A DNA stretch of 64,000 bases from Mycteria americana (Eukaryota > Chordata > Aves > Ciconiiformes > Ciconiidae). The notes beneath the pieces were generated by a model. It did no database searches, was not told where the DNA came from, and worked only from the letters and a program-made list of their open reading frames with translations. Below, one piece after another: positions 15,001 to 30,000 of the stretch. A program made the position numbers and the translations under genes. The stretch is taken from assembly GCF_035582795.1 (NCBI RefSeq), contig NC_134373.1, positions 34,318,501-34,382,500 on the forward strand, in the 5' to 3' direction. The stretch's first letter is position 1, and every line of letters starts with the position of its first letter.

Positions 15001-18000
15001 ACCTGACTTTATTTTTAGCTTACTTTACCTGTTACATTTGGGATATAATTCAGTTGTTCAGCTGCTTCCTTATCTTGATGCAAGATAAATTGGTAAGTCA
15101 TTCTTTCTGCTGGATAGTGGGACACAGTTCTTGATAAGCAATATCACAGGTGTGTCCCACTTTGGCATTTCCTGAGCTACTGAAGAAGCAAAAAGTAATG
15201 GCATGAGGTCCAACAGGCTGTTGTTACTGTTTATTTTAGCAGTCTGAGCTTTCTGCTGAGGAGCGACCAGAAAGACTTGGAGCTGCCCAACAACATAGAA
15301 GGAAGGTGGCATCACTGAATAAGCAGATTTTGCAGAAAACAAAACTCCTGGAAGAGGTAAGTATTGTGTGTGTAATAAAGAAGAAAACATTTATCAGTGT
15401 GGTTGATTACAAAGTTTTTGCCGTCCAGAAAAAATTTGCAAGCTATCTCCTGTACCCGCAATTTGTCATGCTGAACATTCATTTCAGCATCTCTGAATGT
15501 CTTGCTTGCACATTTATTACTAAGACAATGTGGCTGGGTTTATATTAAAAAATTGTGTAGCGCTGTCTGTAAGGATGGGGCTAGCCAATCAAAACATGCT
15601 TTTCCTTTTTTTTTTTTTTTTTTTTGCATACCTCTCGGAGAAAAACAGAGAGAGTATCTCCATTTGACTTGTTAGCTATAGTGTTGAATGGGCTGTTCTC
15701 ACAGTTTCAAGAAACAGTTTAGGAAGTTACTCTAAAATATGCTACAAATGACTTTTTAACACTTCTGTCCTTTATATGAGCCAGCTTGTCTCACTGACTG
15801 AGGTAGGGTTTTTGCTTCCTTGTTTGGTTGGGGGTGTTTTTGCACAGTCACTGCTTGGTTCCCATCTTCACATTTATTTTAGGGGAGAAAGGCTCTTGAA
15901 TTTGTGACTGATGTTCTGTTCATATCTATAAGTAAGAGCAAGAACCACCATTCCTGTATTTCAACCTACTTATGCTATTGCCATTTAAACCCAGAAAAGT
16001 GTAAGTGGAAAAGCTATGCCATTAATGAAATGCTGCTTTTAATTATGCATACTGCTGTAATCAGCACCATGCCATCTTTAGCTTGCAGACTCTGATGGAA
16101 ACATATTGCATCAGAGTCAGTATGGAAGAGCTTGCCAAAAAACAAAAAGTACTTGAGGAAAAACTGCTGCTGATGATTTCTGTGGTTGATACTCTGTCAA
16201 ATATAGCACTGATCCAGTATCTTTCATCTGTTTTTTGTTTTGTTGTGCTCTGCCTTTGTCAGTAACGTCTTAATGTCTTTTCATCTTAACTGGTTTTACC
16301 TATTGAATGTTGGGGGTACAGGGGCTCCGAAAGATAAATGTCTGTATGGCACGTTTTATGAGACAGTGATATGTTCAGTCTTACAAACAACAGAAGTAAA
16401 AGAATGGTAGCTTTGAAAGCCTTACCTACTATGGCATAACTATAGGAGCACTAGATTTTAAACCTTCCTGCTCAGCCACTTACTACACCTGATTTTTTAT
16501 TTATTTATTTATTTTTAAAATGAGAATAAAATAGTCTCTAACAGTGCAATTAAGTCTTTCATGTAAAGACTGTTTATTCCTTCAAAACTTAAATCTCCTT
16601 TCAGTAAAGCATGTGTTGTGAACCATGTTTTGAAGTCTCTGACTAACATTCAAGTAATACTAACTTTAAATAAAGCTATAGAAATAAAACTTAAGCACAA
16701 AAAATTGGGAAGACCAGTGCAGGTTCTTCTTAATTTATTTTGCACAAAAAAAGACTTTCAAAGGGTAGGGTATGACAGTATTTTAACTGGTAAATATTAG
16801 AATGCATTTTCTTTGGAACATGCCAAACTAGTTTTGTTCTTCTTAAACTGATGCATTTCTGTTTGTGTTGCCCTCTGGCATGCCCCATCTGTTAAAAATA
16901 GCATTTTTTCATAGTCAATAACACTACAATTGTTAGTTGCACTGTGTGTTGAATGTAAACCATGCCTGTCACAATCCTTCTCCATTCTAGAGTGAAATAT
17001 TAGAAAGTATTATGATATACTATAGTTATGATGTTATGATATTATGATATACTGAAATTAAATATACCTTTTTTTTTTTAAATTGAGTTTGTATTCTTTT
17101 AACACTTCAGTAATATGAATTTTCCATGTCTGTTTATGTCAAACATAACTTTTGTGCCCTGTCAAGATGATGACTGTTAGTAAAAAAAATATTGACAATA
17201 CCTAGCATTTAAATGCAGGCTGAAGTGTCAGGCTTTCAAAATCATAATATGGTCTTACAGATGGTTAAATCCTGTGTGAATTCCCATGTTGGTTTGAGTT
17301 TTTTTTCCTGAAGTAGAAACACAAATTACAGAATGAGATCTTTGGAATTTCAGAAGTGGGGGAAAAGAAAAGGATGTTCAGTGTATCCTAAGTCATTGCA
17401 GTATGTTTCTGTCACACTTTAACTCTTCCTTTAAACCACAAAGTCTATAAGACATGCATATGAAGGGAGATACAGATGTGCTGCGTGTATGTTGTAGAAT
17501 GGAGACAGATGCAGGCTCTCTCTCAGCATCCGCTCTGAGCTAGCGGGTTGCAAACCTGTTCCATATAAGAAGCTTTGTTGTCATGACTGGCAATGGTTTA
17601 ACACTGCCCTATTATAAAAGGGGGCAGGTTTGCTCAGGTTTAAGGATGTTCTAGTACAGTTCTATAGATTTTGAGTGGATTTTGGTTGTGTCCACCAGCT
17701 CACATCCATCTGCAGTTTTTCTGCGGGCAGTATGTAGACATACTGGAGGCATGCTCAGTTTGAATGTATGTATGTACTAGAACACTGCACCACAGCCCTT
17801 GCATTCTGAGAACAGTTCGTGTTCTTGGAGACAGTTAGCTCAAGCTTAATTTGGGGGAGGACAACCTAGGTACAATTGTGTAGTAAGAGTAGTGTTAAGA
17901 AACTGCAACAGCTAGGTCAGGTTTCAAAGAATGAAAATGTGCACTAGCACAGTTCTCCAGCCATGCCGTTTCCTTGATCTTTCTTGCCTAGTTGAGCAGT

Positions 18001-21000
18001 AAGAGAGGCTGGTAAATGAGCTTAGCAGTTGTGGGTGGCTTTTGCAGCTTTTCTGCGTTGTACCATTATGATCTGGAAAGCAGAAAGGATCCGCCAATGT
18101 CTGTATGCAGTCTCTATGACTGAAATGTTCAAAAGCATTTTTTTTTTTTTCTGTAGCAGATGACTCTCATAAAGAGAATTGTAGCGTAGTGTGGCTACTG
18201 AATTAGTAATATGGAGTATGCCTGTATGTTGAGTGGATTACATTTTCATGCCTGATGCAAGTAATTTTCTTTACCAGTCTCCCTGGCATATGAATGAATG
18301 TATTTGCTTGCTTTCCATATACTGCTGAGAAGAAGAAAGAAGTTCGGGGTGGGGAGGAAACATGGTTGTAAACCACACAAAATTGGTAGAGTCCTTACTT
18401 CATTACAGATCTGCTTTTAACTGCCAAACAAACTTCATAATCCACAGGAAAACTTAAGTATTTTCTAAATCTGTTATCGTGCTATTTGCCATTTTGACAG
18501 TTGAGGGCCCTTTAATTCTGTATTGCTTATTTCCAGTACATAACAGTCTCAGTGCTATGTTTTTATATGGGGAAAAAAGTACTGACAGCTATAAGCCAAA
18601 TATAATCCTTTTATCACTTTAGTAAAGTAAAAATTTCTTGGCTGAATTTTTTTTACCACTTGCCAAAGCTTTTGAAATCAGCGACAGTCAAGACCCCCCT
18701 TTTAAAAAATGTTTGTTAAGTTCTGTCTTCAATATTGCAGTAAGTTTTGGCAAGATTTCTCATAACAAATAGTTCTTTAGTCTTTATGTCAATTTTCATG
18801 AGATGTGGACTGCAGGCTTAAATTATATACGTATTTTTTCAACTAGTTAGAATTCAGTCTATTGGTGAATTAATGGTGAAAAATATGAAAAACAATGAAA
18901 AAGCTTTCTTTTTATAAGTTCGGCTGTGGAAAGGGATGAGTGGAGTGTTGAGTCACAGCTCTATGTTGTGAACAGCAAACTAAACCATCATGAAAAGAGG
19001 TGGAACAGAAAGCCAAATGTGCGTTTCTTTGTTTGCAACACTTCTGCTCCACTTTTGTAACCCATGTCCCATTTTTGTTGTTACTATTTGCAATGTTATC
19101 TTAAATCATAAGGACTTCAAAGAAGGATGTTCTTCTAAAATTAGCCTCTGTAAATTATTTGACAAGTGAAATACCCAGTGGCGTTTTGTTAAATGCCTCC
19201 TTATTAGACTTTCCATAGTTACACCAAAGAAAATCATAAACCAGCTTGCTTATTTGGTACGGACGTATCTATGGTATGGTGCCATGGCACTTTTATGCAA
19301 GTCTTGAATCGCCCTAACTTATTTGGAGAAGTACAAAATGGGACTCTGTTCTTAGGCTGGTGTGAAACTAGGCCGGTATAACCAGGCTAAATAACTTTGA
19401 GCAATTTAGCAGAGATTCTATCCAATAAGTTGCCATTCTGTTGGCATCCATTTTGTAAAAGCTGCTGTTTATTCTGGGACCTAATACATCTCAAAGGTCA
19501 GGTCGAAAATGTTTGCTCTTATTAAATATTCAATTAGAATTCTGGCAATCAACTGCTCTCAGAGTAGATGACAAGAAAAGAGAGTGTTTGTGATGGTTGG
19601 CCTATGTTTAATAGAAAACCATTATTAACAGCTCAAATATTGCTATTCTCCATTATAGGTGTAATTAGCTGAATATAGAATCAAACTCTTTTCTTTCTCT
19701 TTCATAATAGTTGCAAGCTAAATGTGCTGATCTGCAGGCAAAATGTACCGAAGCAAAAAAGACGTTAACCGAGGTAATCTTTCTTTGTTTTTCTGTGTGC
19801 TGATTCTAGCTGAATCATTTTTGAGAAGCTTTGTGTGTAGAGGGATGTATTAAATGGTGAAGGTGTTTGACAACTTACCTCACTGATCCCATGGTGTGGG
19901 AAAGCTGAGTACCATGAATCATTTTATGTGTGGAAGTGTTTTTCAATTTATTAATTTTAACCCTTAGGTTAAGAGTTACAGTGAAAAGCTGGACAAGGAA
20001 TTAGCAGCCTTAGAAACGATAGAATCCCAAGCAGATTCTAGGTAAGTTTCTTCCTTTGTGACCTTTGAAATTCTGAAAAATGATGGTTTTAAAATGAATC
20101 ATTCAAATGTTTCTTGATTTGTCAACCTAAACAAATAACTAAAATTTAAAAATTAAATAATTCTCCAGCTTGCTTTCCAAAGGCAGGAAAATATTACCAC
20201 AATATTCAGTGAGAATGAAAAGTGTCAATCTGTACTTGAAAATAATTGTAGGTGTTTAAAGCAGAAGAACCCTAGACACATTTGACAAGTAGATGAGGCC
20301 TTCCTGATTTATTTTCTTCATATTTGAAGCCTTCATCTCACATAAATTAAATAAGAGGCTCTCTCAAAACTTCCACAATAATGAGGTCAGAACCTAGCAA
20401 AACCATCAAAATACTCAGTGTAATAGACATTTTTATTTTGACCTTGGAATATCAGTGGTGATATTTGGGTTTTTAATTTACACAGATTTTTCCTGGAAAT
20501 TTAGAACTAAGCTTGTTCTAATGTCTTTTAGTTCTCCATCTGTTTAAATTAGAAACTAGAAGTCTAATGTGGTTTACTGGATCTTCAAATTTAGCATATT
20601 ACAGAGTCTGCGAGCACTGGTGGCCATGAATGAAAACCTAAAAAGTCAGGAGCAAGAGTTCAAAGCACATTGTAGGGTAAGTTTTAGTTTCTTATATAAG
20701 TATTCCTTTAAAACGTGGTAAATAAGCGTTGTATTTCTTCCTGATTTGTCATTGTGTTGTGTGTCCCTGTTGTCACCAGCCCCCGCACGCCCCCCCTGCC
20801 CCATTTACTGGTATTTCCTGGTTCATATTGAGTGTTGTCACCAGCTTGATTCGCAGCAGAGTTATGGACAGTTGCACAGTTCTGCAGTATATCATATCTG
20901 CAACAAGGCTGACGACCCAGAAGGTTGGAACTGGATTAGCCAGAAGGACTTGCCCCCTGCCCTGAGGCAGGGAGGTATAAGGAAGGCTGCCAAGGCATCT

Positions 21001-24000
21001 AAATTGGTGTGGCCTTCAATGTTCTGTTGTGCCTGGGACTCTTTATTAAAGGGCAGTTCCTAGACATACAATGCCAGATCAGCCTTGTACTGGTCACAGC
21101 TATGGCTCTTCTCTTTCCCAATTAGCATTCTGCTGAGAGCAACTTGGGGTGGGTTGACAGGGAGCACTAAAATGTAAGTTTGAGACTGGGCTGTACTGGA
21201 TACCCACTTGTGCTCTTCACAACCTTGAAATGGATTGTCTCTTCTTGGATAATGCAGCCAACAGTGACCTGAGGAGGGTACAGTGCCAAAGAGGAGGGCT
21301 TCATGAAGGCCCCTAGCTTTGGAGCAACCCACCAAAAGGGACAAGACTGAGATGAAGCTATTGCAGTTTTCAGAGCATGTTTCAGTTTTACTGCCTAATT
21401 ACTATGTTTTGCTGTCCTGTTTACTGCTGTGTTTATGGACTGCCTAGAAATATGACTGGAGAGAATTGTTTTCATTCTCTTCTATTTAAACAATAGTGGA
21501 TGGGATTTAATAGAATGAAAAGAAGTAGCAAGAAATAGTGCCCTGAGGCACAGACTGAGCATAGGAACCTCTTTTTCCCAAACATACTCCTTTGGAAATC
21601 TCTAAAGGATTGTAATGGAAACTACCTTGCAAGTAACTTCAGATTCGTTCATTTTTACAAATGCCATATGTTGCAGTCCCATGTCATGCTATTGCTATTG
21701 TAATATTCCTTTGCTTCCTCAGTTTCATTTTCCATGTCACTCATTAGTTGTCTTAGTTGGATCTAGTATAGTTGCAAGTAAGAAATAAATTTGTTCCTGT
21801 GCGTGATAAAAGAAGACAGTTTTATGTGATGAGTAATAATGGATGCCTTACCCTTAAGCAGGGAATGCTGTTTAATCTTTACAAATTTAAATTCGAAGTG
21901 TGTCGTCAGCTCCACAATTTTCTGAGAGGTGTATGTTGTCAAGCTTCCTGCTCTCCCCTGTTAAGAGGCTAGGTCTCAGTTAAAAGCAACATAAACTTTT
22001 TTTGTTTTAAAGGAAGAAATGGAGAGACTTCAACAAAATATTGAGAATTTGAAAGCTGAGGCAGTGGAAAATGGGGAGGAACAGGTAATAGCAAATGTCT
22101 AACTTCTATTTTCAATTTGTGTTTTAAAATGTTGGCTTAGGTCCTTCTGTCTTCTGGCACATTCTTGTAAGTATTAAAGTATCTGTTGCAATCTCTGAAA
22201 AACTCTGTTCCCCCCCACTGGTAAAGTCACAGTCCAGGCTAATCATAGAAAAACAGCAGACTGAAAATAGCTTTAGTATTCTTCATTATTCTTGCAGAAT
22301 CCATGGGACTAACTCATGGAGGCTTTTGTGCCTTTTACTTGTTTCTTTGTAGTACCAGAAAATCTCTGGATGCTGTGTTAAGAGCAGTGCATACCTCTGA
22401 CAAAAACAGGTCTTCCTCAGAAAGCGTGTTTGTTTTGGTTGTTTTTTTCTTAAAAGTGGATTTATTTGAAGAATGAAAGCACAAGTTTTCAGTGGCTCAG
22501 TACATTGCATGCCGTGAGCAGCTGTCAGAAGTTAGGCTAAAACACAAGTGCATCCAGGCTGATGGCAATGAATAATGAATGAACAGAAAAGGAAAAGCTT
22601 GAATTACTTGTATTTTCAGTGGGTAAACATTTGATATATTCATGCCTCTGAAATGAGGTAGATTACAGGTTCCATGATGCTGCTGTCCTTCTGAACGCAG
22701 CATGAAAAAATTAAAATGCAAAGCTAAATCTTACATTTTTAAACAAGAAAAAATTATTTTAAAGTCCACAATCCAGGAAATCTAGAATACGTGTCAGAGG
22801 GTTTATATTCTGTCCTGGACCACGTTTATCCTTAACCCCACCAATGAATCAAAGTATAAACATTCAGACAAGGAGTTATACTCAGCAGTGGAAAAACTGC
22901 TGACAAATCTTAAAAACTAAAACATCAAAGGATTAAAAGCTAGCGAAATGCACTTTTTTACAGTGAAAGATGTCATTTTTTAAATGCAGATTTTGAATCA
23001 TTGTTAAAAAAAATAACAGCAAATGGTGGTGTTATTGTAGGAGCTATTAAATAGAAGATAGACAAACACAGAAAACAAACCCAGTCTGCACGTTTTTGCT
23101 ACTGTAATACACAATTGTTTTGGGTTGTCAAATTCTAGGAGCCGAATAAGATTATAGAACAGCAGTACAAAACTGAGAAAGATAAACTTCAAAAGATCCG
23201 GCTGTTATTGGTGAGTAACTCTTTGTAAATTTACTTGTACAAAATTATTGACGTTTTTCTTATCTTGTAACTTCTAATACTTCTTTTTGTTGTTCTAAAA
23301 GTTTTTCTGTCACAAATCAATGACAAAAAAAATTGAGCCTCAGCCAATGCTGCCTTTTTTTTTTTGTTTTTTAATTATTTAGTAACAAAATATTGCTGGG
23401 GGGGGCTTCATCCATTTTAAGAAGAGAACAAGAAGAGGCTTTGTTTTCTCCCCTCCTAACTTTCTATTCAGGCACGAAGAAACAGAGAAATAGCCATTTT
23501 ACAACGCAAGATTGATGAAGTACCCAGCCGAGCTGAGCTAACACAGTATCAGAAGAGATTTATTGAACTTTACAGTCAGGGTATGTATATCAAGCAGGAA
23601 CATCCTGCTGAAGGCGAAAGTCCTGGAAGGAGGGCAATTGCATTTTAAGCATATGGCGTGTAACAACAGCACTTGCTAATTTTTTGGTATTTTAAGGGTC
23701 TTTTGGTATTCATGTTATACACTCTGTTTTCAAGGCTTTATAAGCTGGCTATAAGAATTTTCCTGAGGGCAAAACTTGATGCACAAGATCTCTGGAGTAA
23801 ATTTTGCCTGCAACAGGTTCAGTCATTTAGGTTAACGACCAGTGTGTTTAGAAAGTCCTTAATTCACCATTTACAAATGAGGTTTGTAAATTTGAGTTGT
23901 GTTTAATTAATTGCTCTTAACATTAGATTGCTTTCATTGTTTTCATTGATGTGCGATACCTGGTTCTGAACCAAACTATGTCAAGAACTACAAAGTAAAG

Positions 24001-27000
24001 GCAATTTCTTGAAGGGATTGTTTTCCTTCATTTTTGATTTATAAATATCTTGCAATACCTTGGTAGGATCAGAGTACAAATTGTCTTTAACAATTTTTAT
24101 GATAAGAAGTTATAAAATGGGGAAATGTGTTTGGTTGACTTTTTGGATAGGTATGCATTTGCTGTGCGTGGATGGTATGGAGCATGCTAACTGAATAAAA
24201 TTTTAAAGTTGTTCCCTTAAACTGATAACAGACCAGTATACTTACTGGTGTATATTTAATGTAGCGTGTGTATTGGCATAAGCTAAAATAAGTTTCTACC
24301 AAGAAGAACTCGCTAATGTTTTAAAGATATTCTGCAATTTACTAAATATGTGCGTGAAACAAGCTCTTGAAGGTTTAGCAGTTCTGAAATTGTTATCTAT
24401 CTTTGATTCAAATCCCTTGCCCTGCTGAGGCATCTCTAGTGACATACTCCTGTGCTATCTTCCATGTGTGTTGTCTAACTCAGTGCATGGAGTAGATGTA
24501 CTTCTTTAGTGAGTACAAACCTAGTACTTCCTTCCCCCCGCTTTGCTTCTTATGTGCCCTGCAGTTTATTTAATCAAGTCCAGCTATAAAGACAACTTTC
24601 TTGTCTTCCATTAAATTTTCTACAGATTGTTTTCTCTGTCATGTCTAAGTGAATTCAGACAAATAATCTATGGTCAGAGCATCTACCTGCTCAGAAGATG
24701 GGAGCTTCATTTATATACGAAATACAGAAAGAGTAAGGTCAAAGAGACTTGTGCAGCTTAGGGTGTAGATTTAAGATGCTTTGAATTTTATGACACTTTG
24801 TTTTCTGTAGTACAAAATATGTGTAAGTAACTTGGATAACACACTGCTCAGTTGTGGCTGGGAACCTGCATTGTACAGGCTTAAGCTTTTGGAAAAATGA
24901 GCTGAAATCTCTAGCAAGTCTTTCTGTGAATTGTGGTATTTTTTAGAGGCTTTTCATTTGGCCAGATTCAGGTGATCTTCAGAGTTGCCAAAACCTGTTT
25001 TTTTTGAACTTTGATCCAAGGTGTGTTGGACAAGACAATCTTCAGCGATGCCTTCCAACCTCAGTGATTCTGTACTAGATTCTGTGATTCTGTACTAGAA
25101 TGCTTTTAAGTTCCAATATTCCCTGCTTTATTTTTGACCTAACTGAAGCCTCTTCCTCTTGAAAACATTAAGCTATGGTTTCAAGAGAATCAGTGAGCCA
25201 ATTGGCTCCTTCTTCCTCTTGTTTCTTTGTCTGTCTTACCTTACATGGCTCTGGTGTGTGCCCATAAGGCTTCATAAGCTGGTACAACTTTCTAACCTGG
25301 TGGAAATCCTGAAAGGTTTTATTCTGGGTCGGTATGTGGAATCCGCTCATAAAAGATCTGTGACTACCAGAGCTGCTGCAAGAAAGGGAAGAGCTGCAGG
25401 AATGAAATGGTTTGAGAAAGGCCTCTTCCATTTTGCAGCATCAAGTCCTGCAAAAACTGAGCTAACTAAGAGAGACCACCTGAAGTAAGCCTGTTGGCGA
25501 TCCTTGTGTTCATGCAGTTTTTCAAGAAGCAGCCTGATTTCAGCATTTGGAAAATCTTTGTGAAACATGCTGAATAGCCCTTACTAATTTGTCAGCCTAT
25601 CCCAGGCTTTCCTGAATTCCTCAGTGCTTTCAGGCTCCCAGTACTCAGTATGCTTCTCAAGGCTACAGCATGTGCAGAACATGTGTCACAATCATACTGT
25701 GGCAATGAGAAAGCTCTTAGTCCCAACCATCTTGCTACTGCAGAAGTAGCCACTACCGGATTTTTGTCACTAAAACATTCAGCTTTGGGCTGTGGGTCAT
25801 TGTTGGGCTTCAGCTGGAGAACAGAATTGTACAAATCAAGAGTTGGACTTTCTTTAAAAAGTTGGATGTTTAATGACATTGTGATGTGGGAAGGAGGTCA
25901 TGCTGTCTGTAAATGGTTCCATTCAAAAGCTTAGACAAGCATATCAGTTCAGTAAAGGTTTTATTTAAAGATGGCAACTTGTTAGCCTTTAGAGTTTAAT
26001 GTAATGAGCATGATTTCACTCAGGTTTATCTGGCTTAATCATGACGTCTGGAATAATTTTCATTATTAAATCATTTGATCTTTTTTAACCCATACGTTTT
26101 TTCCAGGTTCAGGATTCTAGACAGCGCTTAATATATTAGCCATAATAATTTTTGCCAACTGTCCTTCTCTGTTGAACTATTTCCTTGGGAATCACAAATA
26201 TCTTAGGTTTCCTTAGGCATTGAAGAACTAAAGAACAGATGAAGACTTAGCAGATTTGAGTATCAGTCATCATCTTGTAGGCCCAAAGGGAATGCATGTC
26301 TGAGCCTTACCTTCCCCACCAAGCTGTGACCAACATCTGCTAGAATCACCTAAACCAGAAAGTATTATTTCAAAAGAAAGTATTCTTTAATCCTATCAGC
26401 ATGAATAAATTGTAAGAAGAGGAAAAAAAGGCTTTAAAACAGTAAAAGCTTTCTTGAGCGCCTTGCATATGTGTAGCTTGAAATACGTAGTATAATGCAC
26501 TTTTTTTGCACACAGTACTATCAGATTATCTGTTTCCTATCTGTCCCTGCCGAGTCTGTGCCTCTCTGTCACCATGGGCAAGCTATGCAAGGGCAACTGT
26601 TAGCAGCACAGCAGCCTGTATGGTGTAAGGGTAAAGCTTACAGAGGAAGGATGAACAGGCAGTGGTAAGGAAGCACAGCTGACAGTGCCAACAGAAGTTT
26701 GCATAAAGGACTGGCAGCAGTTGAGGCTTAATTTAAACACTAAGCTATGTTGTTCTCATAAAATCTGATAGCTGCAAACCCTGCTGGAGATTTACATGCA
26801 GAGGGAATATTCTTCCAGAATGTATTAAAGAGTGTGTGCCATTATTGATAGTGGAAAGTATATTATATAAAGCCTACGAATTATTTTTACAGATTCCATT
26901 TCACCTTGTGCTCTTTTATTATTCTACCCTTTTTTTGTTTGCAGTCTCAGCAACTCACAAAGAAACGAAGCAGTTCTTTACTCTTTATAATACACTGGAT

Positions 27001-30000
27001 GATAAGAAAGTATATTTGGAAAAGGAGGTAAGAAAATGTTATTACTGTTTTCTAAATATTCAATCTGTGGAGAAGGAGATAAAGAGTTTTTTTACTTGGC
27101 TTTCACCATATTCAGTGGTGTCAGAGTAGAGTTAACAGTCTTTGTAAGTAAAAATGAAACAATTAATTCATAAGAATATTTCTAATGGTGAGGGCGAAAT
27201 GGTCTGTGTTGTAAAACTAGTGCTGTTAGTACAACATGTTTAAACTACTCACTGCGTTCACAAAACATGAGTAACATTTGAATAGCAAATATCTCTGTCT
27301 TGGTATCACAGGACCAAATTACCCTCTTTTTCTTCTTTGGCCAATATCTTTTATTATGAACCAATGCTATAGTCAGTAACTTTGGAGGGCAAATTCCGGC
27401 TGCTGTCAGCAACATCAGAGTTAGTTCTCAGGGTCTGAGCCTGCCTACACTGAAGTCACTGGTGATTTTACTGGACCAGCATCAGAAGAGTAGTTCTCAT
27501 GAAAGCAACTTGTTTTTTTCCCCTCCCCTCTCTCCCGACTATACAGAGTTCGGCTCTTTCTTGGGGATGAATTAGTCGAGTGATTTCAATTTTCTTTTTT
27601 TGCAATGACAAGCATGTGAGTTCAGTAAAGGTGGAGAAATAGGAGCAGTCAAGACTTGATAAAAATTATGACATTACTTTTAAAATATGTTTTGTTTTGT
27701 TTAAAATATGTAATGTTTTGATACATCAGGCTTTTCTGTTTATTCTAATAAAATAAGAACGGATTAGTTAGTTTTGCATTACTTAGATATATTTGTTTAG
27801 TTTATGACACAAGCAGTAGTCAAATTTCTGACTATGTAAAGACACTTTATCTCCTGTTCTTGAAGATGATGAGCAACCATTTCCTTCCATTAGGCAGCTG
27901 ACTCTAATACACGTGCCAGATAGTTTTCAGTTTTTAAATTCAGGAAAGCCATTAATTTATGTAGCTTCTTTAGAGGACGTGTGATCCTGACAGTTGCTTG
28001 CCGCACAGCACAACTGAAGGAATAGGTTTAAATACAGAAATATTCTTTAACAGTTAACCTATGCTGCATGTACTGTACCTCTGGTAAAACTGTGAGGAGA
28101 GGTAGTTGGGGGAGTAGGGGGAACTTTTGGCAAACAGCAACCCTTCAGGATGGAGTAACGTTAGGCATGTACAAGACCATGTTAACTGTGGGGGGAAAAA
28201 ATGACTTCATCCCTTCCTGATTCTCCTACTTAGTTCTGCAGTAACTGAGTACAGTTTACCTGCTTTGGTTTTGATAACCTTAAAAAGTGTGCCGTGTGAG
28301 TCTGCTGGAAAGCTCACCAGTGTTCTACTTCTGTGCAGAACTTACTCAGAGATATACTCAGAATATCTTTTTCCTTTCGCAAACACACGAGACTGGGCTT
28401 CCTTACAGATTTTCTGGAGGCCAGGATGATGAAAAAAACCCACAACCCAGAATACTGTTTTCACGCTACCATTCTAAACTTTATCTTTCCCTAGTTTACC
28501 CTGATAGAAATATTTTAAGGCATGACCGCAGCGTCAGGGTAGATCTGGCCCTTTCTGTTGCAGAAAAGTATTATACCGCTCTATGAATGTTGTCAGAATC
28601 CAAATTACATCACAATAAATTTAAAAGTAACTTCTGTGACTAGGTGATTTAACAACACATGTAAATAATATATGTAAAAAACCTCAAGTTCTGTGCTGAA
28701 TTGAGCCTTATGGCTTTTTTGTTTATGTGTATATATCAGAGTTAGATCAGTGATCAGTACAAAGCAGGATCTTACCAAAGTTTAACTGGCGGTGATGATT
28801 GTCATGTGCTCTAGAAATACCTAGTTTCTGGGAGAGGTTTCAGTTCAGCATGAGAGAGTTCTGTTTCTAAAAATTATTCTACCTGATGGTCCCTAAGATC
28901 CTCAAATAAATTATCTTGGAATTAGTGGTGTAACCTATGTTTTCGTCTCCTGAAAATACTATTAAGAATTTTCCGTGACAGTTTTTCAAACATCAACTTC
29001 TTACAAACCGACAGTGATGATACCATGTAATGTCAGTTACATACGGAATATTCAGGAATCCTAGCTGTAAAACTTGCATCCCTGTGCAAGAGTGGGTGGT
29101 ATAATGGCTGCCAGTGGTCCTGGCAAATGCCTTACCTAAGTCGGTAAGAAGATGATCACATGCTTTGTTTTTCTGTGATCTTTCGTTGTTTTTATTTTCT
29201 TATTCCAAATAGTGAAATGTATTTATAATATATAGTACAACAGGTTGCAGATAACGATATACCAGATTTAAAATACTACTTTAAGTAGGAGCTGTAGAAT
29301 TCATATTACCTTAACTTCTCCCCTAGGTTAGAGTTTAATACAGATTCATTTTTTTATTTTGAGGGCAAGCCTGCAAATTTAAAAAGCATACAGAGATTGT
29401 TTTTGAAATGGGCACATAAAAAACCAGCCGACAGAATACAGAGCAGATGTATTTCATTGTTGTATAAATTGGGAGTACTCTTGCCAATATAATTCAGTGC
29501 CTTTTTTGGGGTTTTTGTTGGTTGTGGGTTTGGGGGTTTTTTGTTTTGCTTTTTTGGGGGTTTTTTTTGTGTGTTTTGTTTTGTTTTGTTATTTGTTTTT
29601 TTTTTAGTTCCAAGCTTCACTTACATGGATATAATTTCAAAAGGCAAATCAGTTGATCAAATTGACATCATTTTATCTTGATGTCAATCACAAGAGAGAA
29701 GTGTCTGAATGTCTTCTGATGCAGTCTTAACTTTGTTAAGTGTATAATATAGTTGAGGTTTCCTTCTGTTGCTTTTAATATTAGAACCAGGGTTTCAGCA
29801 AGTAAATATTGTCTAGTAATGTACAAAAGATGCCTTTGGCATCTGTGCCTCACAAAGATTTCTGGAATATGCTTGTGCTTTTTCTAGGCCTTCCCTCCCC
29901 CCCCCTTTTTTTTTTCTTTTCTTCCCCCAAAACCAGCCCTTTCATAACATAACACTGAGCATAATTGCTTTAAAATAACAATAGCAAGAATTGTTATACA

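Larger units (their letters stand above)
7579..15239 (+). other. CCDC93 intron with CR1 insertion
   Basis: This is the longest CCDC93 intron in the window (7.66 kb). About 3 kb of it is the CR1 at roughly 9660-12629; the rest is AT-rich with no other clear element. Small inverted-repeat arms lie at 8670-8682 and 8721-8732. Confidence 0.75.
15357..19710 (+). other. CCDC93 intron, simple repeats only
   Basis: This 4.35 kb intron contains a T20 run (15606-15625), a (TTTA)n tract (about 16496-16516) and a duplicated ATTATGATATACT (17009-17021 and 17041-17053). I recognise no mobile element or gene. Confidence 0.7.
19774..23471 (+). other. Cluster of short CCDC93 introns
   Basis: Five introns separate the exons from 19711 to 23580 (194, 553, 1336, 1054 and 261 nt). 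The 1336-nt intron (20677-22012) has a more GC-rich patch at about 20760-21060, where two plus-strand frames are open together. I recognise nothing in it. Confidence 0.7.

Noticed and set aside
20729..21063. Two overlapping plus-strand frames of 78 and 105 codons between CCDC93 exons
   Set aside because: Neither joins CCDC93 exons in phase nor resembles a known protein; treated as intron.
25159..25934. Overlapping open frames on both strands in a CCDC93 intron
   Set aside because: The frames conflict, show no recognised family, and have no start or promoter context. Most likely chance in a locally GC-richer segment.
29354..29620. Lys/Pro/Asn-rich minus-strand frame
   Set aside because: It is a translation of the G/T-only tract and not a gene.
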